19,232 nt of DNA. Source: Chloroflexota bacterium. GTDB lineage: Bacteria; Chloroflexota; Anaerolineae; Promineifilales; Promineifilaceae. Both the position numbers and the translations under genes were made by a program. The DNA is taken from contig JAAEOP010000537.1 in the NCBI GenBank assembly GCA_024223125.1, forward strand, positions 1 to 19,232, in the 5' to 3' direction. Positions 14,932 to 19,232 of the stretch are shown here, piece by piece (position 1 is the first letter of the stretch; each line of letters begins with the position of its first letter). The notes under the pieces are model-generated. The model was not told the DNA's origin and did no database searches. It was given only the letters and a program-made list of their open reading frames with translations.

Positions 14932-15225
14932 ATGACGAACTCAGTTACTTTTGGCAAAGCAATTGCCGATGAGACCCGGCAGAAAATTATGCAACTATTG
15001 TGCTGCCAATGGTTGTGCGTGAATGATGTGGTGTCCCAATTGGGCAATGTTTCCCAGCCAACTGTTTCTCACCATCTCAGCGTCTTGCGTGACGCCGGGT
15101 TGGTGCATGCCCAACGGGACGGCAAACAAATTTACTACTCACTTGATCAAAACGCAGTGGCTGTTTGCTGCGGCAATATCTTGCAAATTTTTGCCCCTGA
15201 AGCGAAATTGGAGATTAAGAATTAA
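14932..15225 (+). CDS. arsR: ArsR-family metalloid-responsive repressor
   Basis: A 97-residue winged-helix DNA-binding protein that would repress this cluster until arsenite or methylarsenite binds. The recognition helix region is VSQPTVSHHLSVLRDAGLVH (about 40-59), followed by the wing RDGKQIYYSL. The classical ELCVCDL metal motif is replaced: cysteines sit as a pair at 24-25, at 29, and as a pair at 79-80. An AGGA lies before the ATG at 14932. The divergent neighbour is tyrS; the downstream genes on the same strand are arsM and a methyltransferase. The identity is supported by the arsM neighbour; the inducing ligand is inferred. Confidence 0.9.
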   Translation: MTNSVTFGKAIADETRQKIMQLLCCQWLCVNDVVSQLGNVSQPTVSHHLSVLRDAGLVHAQRDGKQIYYSLDQNAVAVCCGNILQIFAPEAKLEIKN

Positions 15226-15294
15226 GCGATTGGTGGCAACTTGCTAGCGGCGGCCGTTGATCAATGAATAATCAGTCTCTTTTTTTAATTAACA

Positions 15295-15316
15295 TATAGA
15301 CAATTATAAATATATC
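15295..15316. promoter_or_regulatory. Possible second ArsR site before arsM
   Basis: TATAGACAA at 15295-15303 repeats nine bases of the arsR operator exactly and is followed by an AT-rich stretch ending TATATC, a poor match to the second half. It lies 31 bases before the arsM ATG. It could give arsM its own control, but the symmetry is weak. Confidence 0.3.
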
Positions 15317-15333
15317 AATATGGAGAATGAAAA

Positions 15334-16134
15334 ATGACAACAACATTATCCCCCCACAAAATTCATGAAGAAGTAAAGGAACGTTACGGCCGTTTGGCTG
15401 ACGAATTCAAAGTAGACGTGCTGCCTGAACAAAGCGGTGGCTGCTGTGGCGATACGGTCAGCGATGGTTACTGTGGCACAGAGTTTTACGATGTAGATGT
15501 GAGTAATTTGCCTCAGGATGTAACCGGCATGTCTTTAGGCTGCGGCGACCCCATCGCTATTGCTGAACTGCTGCCGGGGCAGACTGTCCTCGATCTGGGT
15601 TCCGGCGGCGGCATTGATTGTTTTTTGGCCGCCCAGCGCGTGGGTGAATCGGGTTATGTCATCGGCGTAGATATGACGGAGTCTATGCTGGCAAAAGCCA
15701 ATCGCAACAAAGAAAAGATGGGCGCGACCAATGTGGAATTTCGTCAAGGGCAAATTGAGGCGTTGCCGGTAGATGATGACATTGTAGATGTCATTATCTC
15801 TAACTGCGTCATTAACCTTAGCCCAGACAAAACGGCCGTTTTCCGCGATGCCTTTCGGGTTCTCAAACCAGGCGGCAAACTGGCTGTGTCTGATATGGTA
15901 ACGCAGGGTCAATTTACGCCGGAAGAGCGGGCTGATATGTCTAAATGGGCCGGCTGCATTACCGGCGCTGAAGATGTGGCCGATTATGTGGCCTGGATGC
16001 AAGCCGCCGGATTTTCCCAAATTTCGATTGTGGATAAAGCAAATCCGCAGGTGAAGTTGGCCGGTTTGCCGCGTGGCAAAGGTCAGGCGCGTATTTTTAG
16101 TGGGCGGATTACGGCCGTTAAACCAACCTCATAG
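15334..16134 (+). CDS. arsM: Arsenite S-adenosylmethionine methyltransferase
   Basis: This cytoplasmic enzyme methylates trivalent arsenic, using SAM, to methylated and partly volatile forms. It has 266 residues. The SAM-binding motif is VLDLGSGGGIDCFLAA (about 85-100) with GVDMTESMLAKA. The three cysteines of the ArsM family are in place: Cys70 in MSLGCGDP, Cys158 in ISNCVINLSPDK and Cys208 in KWAGCITGA. Further cysteines at 37, 38 and 47 are common in the N-terminal arm of bacterial ArsM. GGAG precedes the start; ATG at 15334 is used, as the ATG at 15327 is out of frame. It follows arsR by 108 bases and is seven bases from the next gene. Confidence 0.96.
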   Translation: MTTTLSPHKIHEEVKERYGRLADEFKVDVLPEQSGGCCGDTVSDGYCGTEFYDVDVSNLPQDVTGMSLGCGDPIAIAELLPGQTVLDLGSGGGIDCFLAAQRVGESGYVIGVDMTESMLAKANRNKEKMGATNVEFRQGQIEALPVDDDIVDVIISNCVINLSPDKTAVFRDAFRVLKPGGKLAVSDMVTQGQFTPEERADMSKWAGCITGAEDVADYVAWMQAAGFSQISIVDKANPQVKLAGLPRGKGQARIFSGRITAVKPTS

Positions 16135-16141
16135 GTGCATC

Positions 16142-16807
16142 ATGAGCCAAACAACAACTGTGTTACCGGCCAAACTGCATAAGGATGAAGTAGCGGCCGT
16201 GTATAAAAGCAAAGCCGGCGTCTATGATATTTGGGGACGGTTGACTGAATCGAAAGCGCAAGCCCGCTGCATTGAAGTTGCCAACATTCAAGATGGCGAA
16301 GCTGTGCTAGAAGTGGCTGTGGGCACAGGACTGAATTTCCAACATATCCTGGCCCGAAACCCCAACGGCGTCAATGAAGGGGTTGATCTGACAGAAGCAA
16401 TGTTGGCCAAAGCACATGAAAAAGCAGAATCCGTGGGCACAACGAACTATCGTTTGCGTGTCGGGGATGCTTATCATCTTGATTTTTCTGACGGCTGTTT
16501 CGATCTCCTCATCAATAACTATATGTTTGACCTGCTGCCCGAAGCCGACTTTATACAGGTTGTACAAGAATTCAAACGGGTTTTGCGGCCGGACGGCCGT
16601 CTGGTTTTGTTGAACATGGCGCAGGGTGAACATTGGCACAATCAGATATGGGACAGAATTTACCGTTTCCAGCCTTCCTGGATGGGTGGCTGCCGGGGCG
16701 TGGCCTTGCGAGACTATGTACAGGCTGCCGGATTCACCCAGATCAATCGCGAGTTTTACAGTCAGATGACATTTCCGTCGGAAATCATCTATGCCGTTAA
16801 ACCATAA
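16142..16807 (+). CDS. Class I SAM-dependent methyltransferase linked to arsM
   Basis: A 221-residue UbiE/COQ5-like methyltransferase. The SAM loop is VLEVAVGTGLNFQ, the acidic motif is GVDLTEAMLAKA, and post-motif sections are FDLLINNYMFDLL and EFKRVLRPDGRLVLLNM. It lacks the three ArsM cysteines in their usual contexts, so it is probably not a second arsenite methylase. The start at 16142 follows the arsM stop by seven bases, implying translational coupling; an in-frame ATG at 16073 lies inside arsM and would add 23 residues that do not resemble the family. Substrate unknown: it may further modify an arsenic compound, a lipid or a quinone. Confidence 0.85.
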   Translation: MSQTTTVLPAKLHKDEVAAVYKSKAGVYDIWGRLTESKAQARCIEVANIQDGEAVLEVAVGTGLNFQHILARNPNGVNEGVDLTEAMLAKAHEKAESVGTTNYRLRVGDAYHLDFSDGCFDLLINNYMFDLLPEADFIQVVQEFKRVLRPDGRLVLLNMAQGEHWHNQIWDRIYRFQPSWMGGCRGVALRDYVQAAGFTQINREFYSQMTFPSEIIYAVKP

Positions 16808-16828
16808 TATTTAAGTATGCACGTGTAG

Positions 16829-16851
16829 AAGTTTGCAAGTTTGCAAGTTGC
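16829..16851 (+). repeat. Short tandem repeat of AAGTTTGC
   Basis: AAGTTTGC occurs twice in tandem followed by a shortened AAGTTGC. The reverse form GCAAACTT occurs at 17333-17340, followed by degenerate ACTTGC units to 17357. The two sets face each other across the 480-base degraded stretch. A function is not evident. Confidence 0.5.
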
Positions 16852-17274
16852 CTACAAGGACAAGGCCGAAAGCGTTGAAGATAGACACAGCTACATTCTG
16901 GTCGTGGACAGGCTTATATTGATTGAGGGGAACAAGGGGCACGGCCGTATCCTTTTCCTCCGGAACAGCAACTTTCGGGGATAGTCATCGTTTCGGCCAT
17001 TGTCATTCCTGCAAAGGCAGGAATCCATCTTCTTTGAGGAGTGGATTCTCACCTTCGCGGGAATGACAGTCAAGGTGGGCTGAAACGATGACCAACCCCC
17101 AACTTTCGACTCTTGCGCTTTCAAAGCTTCTAATTGTGCCGTCCAGCCATCATTCATTGTCGCCGCTGTGTCGTCGGCCGTTCATACAGGAAGGTTAACA
17201 AGGCAAACTCTTTGGGAGCCAGCGAAACCGCTTGCCGGTCCAGGCGTACCACATCGGCTGGAACGTCTACCTTC
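16852..17274 (-). pseudogene. Degraded minus-strand coding remnants split by a MITE
   Basis: A minus-strand frame from about 17274 to 17154 reads VVRLDRQAVSLAPKEFALL and on to TFLYERPTTQRRQ before a TGA. It recalls either the first half of an OmpR-type winged-helix domain or a glycosidase C-terminal beta domain, and has no good start. A second frame begins at an ATG overlapping that TGA (MNDGWTAQLEALKAQ, 17157) and runs into the mobile element at 17099. If the element and one target copy are removed, it continues in frame as SKVAVPEEKDTAVPLVPLNQ and further. Both look like decaying genes. Their original functions are not resolved. Confidence 0.45.
16977..17099. mobile_element. MITE-like palindromic element with target duplication
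   Basis: A 123-base element whose ends are 21-base imperfect inverted repeats (GGGGATAGTCATCGTTTCGGC against GGGGTTGGTCATCGTTTCAGC when split at 20 plus one base; 18 of 21 match). It is flanked by direct copies of CAACTTTC (16969-16976 and 17100-17107), a likely 8-base target duplication (9 if the shared G is counted). Inside is a second palindrome, TCATTCCTGC... and ...GCGGGAATGA, of the kind found as dispersed repeats in many bacteria. There is no coding capacity, so it would need a transposase from elsewhere. Confidence 0.75.
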
Positions 17275-17309
17275 AACCCTCTTCAAGCCTACGTAGATTG
17301 AAGAGGGTT
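17275..17309. terminator. Strong hairpin upstream of the glycosidase-like gene
   Basis: AACCCTCTTCAA (17275-17286) and TTGAAGAGGGTT (17298-17309) form a perfect 12-bp stem. The loop contains the palindrome CTACGTAG. No T run follows on either strand, so it may be a T-less terminator or a mobile hairpin; it truncates the coding-like remnant at 17154-17274. Confidence 0.45.
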
Positions 17310-17345
17310 GTCAACTGACTGGTTCTGCATTTGCAAACTTGCCAC

Positions 17346-17375
17346 TTGCAGACTTGCCCCTTACCACGTTATGAT
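17346..17375 (+). promoter_or_regulatory. Possible promoter giving a leaderless glycosidase-like mRNA
   Basis: TTGCAG (17346-17351) and TATGAT (17370-17375) are 18 bases apart. The ATG of the gene at 17385 comes nine bases after the -10, and no ribosome binding site is visible, so the transcript may begin at or just before the start codon. Confidence 0.4.
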
Positions 17376-17384
17376 CCCCGCCTT

Positions 17385-18608
17385 ATGAAAGTAACTTATG
17401 CACTTTTAGGGAGTCTCTGTTTGTTGATGGGGTTGTTGATGGTGTTGGTAACGGCCGCACCAGATGCACAAGCAGAGGTGGGCACAGCCGATTCTAGCCT
17501 CAACACAGTCACACCCGCGCCAGAAATTACAACAACCCAATCTATAACACTGTATATTCCCATTGTGATGGAACCGCCATCGCCATACCCCTTACCCCCG
17601 CCCATTCCGATGACAGGAACACCGCCGATTGATTTTACGGCCGTGCAGCAAAATTTACACCAGCAAGGATTGGACCTCTCCTTCAACAAGATTGGTTTCC
17701 ACACCGGCGTCGGCGGCAATATCACCGGGTTGGATGATTGGATGAACACGCTGGACGCGGCCGGTGTGCCCATCTTCCTAAAAAGCGCCGACAATGCCGA
17801 ACCCCTCTTTGATGCCCAACAACTCCGTGCCCAAAGTGGCGTCCCCCACACACTCATCTTTCGCCGTACCGGGGCACAATATGATGTGCCTAATTACAAT
17901 TTGCCGCCCAAGACGGCCGCCCAGCAGCATTGGGCTTTACACAAAGCCGCCTGGCCGCCAGAATTAAACCCCAGTGTGGTCTGGATTGAAACAATCAATG
18001 AAGTAGATAAAAATCGCTCGGAATGGTTGGGGCAGTTTGCATTGGAAACGGCGCAGTTGGCGCTGGCGGATGGGTATCGTTGGGCCGGGTTTGGCTGGTC
18101 TTCGGGCGAGCCAGAACCTGAGCATTGGGAATTTCCGGCGATGCTAGATTATTTGCGACTGGCCTCCCGTCACCCAGATCGTTTGGCTGTGACGCTGCAT
18201 GAATACAGTTTTGACGAGAACGACATCGGCCGTTGGTATCCATATCTTGTCGGCCGTTTCCAACTCCTGTTTGAGGTGTGTGACGCATACAATATTCTCC
18301 GGCCGACCGTGTTCATAACAGAATGGGGTTGGCAGGCCGACACTGTGCCGGCTCCATCTCCAGCGCTGTCCGATATTGCCTGGGCGGCCGAATTATACGC
18401 CGCTTATCCCCAGGTAAAAGGAGCCGCCATCTGGTATCTGGGCGGCGAATTTGGCGGCATTGCCGATAAAGCCCAACTGCTCATTCAGCCCGCGCGAGAT
18501 TACAGCTTGAGCCATTATTTTGCCTACACCCCCGGTCAGGGCAGGATTGACCCCAGTCTGTTTGCCCCCGCAGGGTCTCAAGCCGCCCCCGCTTATATGA
18601 TCAGGTAA
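17385..18608 (+). CDS. Secreted glycoside hydrolase-like protein (clan GH-A fold likely)
   Basis: A 407-residue exported protein. Residues 1-30 form a signal peptide (MKVTYALLGS, a Leu/Met/Val core, then PDAQA). A Pro/Thr-rich linker (about 35-75) contains ITLYIPIVMEPP. The remaining ~330 residues read like a TIM barrel: WIETINEVDKN with Glu in the acid/base position at the end of a strand (about 207), and VFITEWGWQAD with a candidate nucleophile Glu (about 317), plus AIWYLGGEFGG near the end. Two Glu about 110 residues apart on NE and TEW-type strands are characteristic of clan GH-A. The exact GH family and sugar are not identifiable. The start at 17385 is preferred over an in-frame ATG at 17331, which would put polar residues before the signal. 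Confidence 0.75.
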   Translation: MKVTYALLGSLCLLMGLLMVLVTAAPDAQAEVGTADSSLNTVTPAPEITTTQSITLYIPIVMEPPSPYPLPPPIPMTGTPPIDFTAVQQNLHQQGLDLSFNKIGFHTGVGGNITGLDDWMNTLDAAGVPIFLKSADNAEPLFDAQQLRAQSGVPHTLIFRRTGAQYDVPNYNLPPKTAAQQHWALHKAAWPPELNPSVVWIETINEVDKNRSEWLGQFALETAQLALADGYRWAGFGWSSGEPEPEHWEFPAMLDYLRLASRHPDRLAVTLHEYSFDENDIGRWYPYLVGRFQLLFEVCDAYNILRPTVFITEWGWQADTVPAPSPALSDIAWAAELYAAYPQVKGAAIWYLGGEFGGIADKAQLLIQPARDYSLSHYFAYTPGQGRIDPSLFAPAGSQAAPAYMIR

Positions 18609-18652
18609 TTGGGTAACTGCGTAAGTTACCCAATTATTCAATTACCTGATCA
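18598..18652. terminator. Bidirectional hairpin between convergent genes
   Basis: Nested inverted repeats TGATCAGGTAATT...AATTACCTGATCA (18598-18610 and 18640-18652) and AATTGGGTAACT...AGTTACCCAATT (18607-18618 and 18624-18635) span the stop codon of the plus-strand gene (18606-18608) and end eight bases before the stop of the minus-strand gene. It probably ends transcription from both sides, despite lacking a long T run. Confidence 0.6.
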
Positions 18653-18659
18653 CCCACCA

Positions 18660-19232
18660 TTATCTCGATACCAATTGCTGCTTGTAAGCTTTGACGGTGG
18701 GATCATTGTCGCCTAAAAGGGTAAATAGTCCTTGCATGACGGCCGAATAACGGCCGTTCCCCCCCTCATTCATTGCCACCATCAAAGAGTACATAGCCCC
18801 CGCATATTCCCGTCGTTTAATCAGGTTTTGAATTTGGGCGTCGTTTCCCTGTCCGCCGTCGCACAGGAATTGGGCCAACGGCCGTAACTGACCAGCTTCT
18901 GTATTGCGGTCATTGCTTAAAACACGCACCGCTTCACAACCATTTCCCTGGCGAATGAGGTCTTTTGCTTTTTGTAGACGGGCTGCTGGGGTTTGGGGCA
19001 CGGCCGTTGGCTGCGGCACCGGTGTCTGTTGCGCCAATACCCGTTCAATAAACTGGCGTACCATCGGTTCTGGCTGGGCGCCGACAAATTCATCTATAAC
19101 ACGGCCGTTGACAAACGCCTTCACCGCTGGAATTCCCCGAATGCCATACTGCATCGAGACTTGCTGGTTGTGATCGCTGTTGAGTTTGGCTAAGAGGAAA
19201 CGGCCGTTGTACTCTGCGGCCAACTTTTCCAA
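18660..19232 (-). CDS. ybbN: YbbN/CnoX-like thioredoxin-TPR protein (C-terminal part)
   Basis: Only the last 190 codons or so are in the window; the reading frame runs off the right edge, so the thioredoxin active-site CxxC is not visible. The visible part starts within a thioredoxin fold: LAKLNSDHNQQVSMQYGIRG is followed by IPAVKAFVNG, with the cis-proline motif, and FVGAQPEPMVRQFIERVL. A Pro/Thr linker and a helical TPR-like region follow (AARLQKAKDLIRQGNGCEAV...YSAVMQGLFTLLGDNDPTV to the end). This two-part layout matches the E. coli co-chaperone YbbN (CnoX), which holds unfolded proteins for DnaK and GroEL. The function in this organism is inferred from that architecture. Confidence 0.75.
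   Translation of the reverse strand: MEKLAAEYNGRFLLAKLNSDHNQQVSMQYGIRGIPAVKAFVNGRVIDEFVGAQPEPMVRQFIERVLAQQTPVPQPTAVPQTPAARLQKAKDLIRQGNGCEAVRVLSNDRNTEAGQLRPLAQFLCDGGQGNDAQIQNLIKRREYAGAMYSLMVAMNEGGNGRYSAVMQGLFTLLGDNDPTVKAYKQQLVSR

Noticed and set aside
16073..16141. Longer N-terminus for the second methyltransferase
   Set aside because: This part overlaps the end of arsM in another frame and gives residues unlike the family; the ATG at 16142 suits the normal start.
17331..17384. Longer N-terminus for the glycosidase-like protein
   Set aside because: It would place 18 polar, cysteine-containing residues encoded by the ACTTGC repeats before a clean signal peptide.

Overview
The window looks like chromosomal DNA of a free-living bacterium, most likely a member of the Chloroflexota (Anaerolineae / Ardenticatenia-like). 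This rests on the long secreted proteins built from beta-helix, choice-of-anchor, beta-propeller and TIG-like modules with short LPxxxR-type tails, on the mixed GC content, and on a very high density of the palindrome ACGGCCGT (about 30 copies by eye in 19 kb). The assignment is inferred from style; there is no rRNA or tRNA here to confirm it.

Layout. 1-46: the first codons of a minus-strand gene leaving the window. 175-4551 (-): a 1458-residue secreted mosaic protein. 4869-7652 (+): phosphoenolpyruvate carboxylase (ppc). 7680-9215 (-): two genes of unknown function, in a stretch free of CGGCCG. 9377-9477 (+): a diverged copy of the last ~34 codons of ppc, lying against the end of a beta-carbonic anhydrase gene (9478-10152, -). 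10214-10948 (-): a YfcE-like metallophosphoesterase, probably co-transcribed with the carbonic anhydrase. 11134-11721 (+): a PRC-barrel protein. 11797-12951 (+): an acyl-CoA dehydrogenase. 13324-14607 (-): tyrosyl-tRNA synthetase (tyrS). 14932-16807 (+): arsR, arsM and a second SAM methyltransferase. 16808-17384: degraded DNA carrying a MITE-like element. 17385-18608 (+): a secreted glycosidase-like protein. 18660-19232 (-): the C-terminal part of a YbbN-like thioredoxin/TPR protein.

The most interesting system is upstream of tyrS. A good promoter (TTGACG-17-TACTAT, minus strand) lies nine bases before a 27-codon ORF that reads Tyr-Tyr-Tyr-Gly-Tyr at codons 8-12. It is followed by a GC-rich hairpin with an eight-T run and then by tyrS with its own ribosome binding site. 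This is the layout of ribosome-mediated transcription attenuation by a tyrosine-rich leader peptide, in a gene best known for T-box control in Firmicutes. The leader mRNA also appears to be nearly leaderless.

Functional links. PEP carboxylase and carbonic anhydrase both handle bicarbonate and lie close together, separated by a possibly foreign segment. The ars genes form a detoxification cluster based on methylation, with no arsenite efflux pump or arsenate reductase in view.
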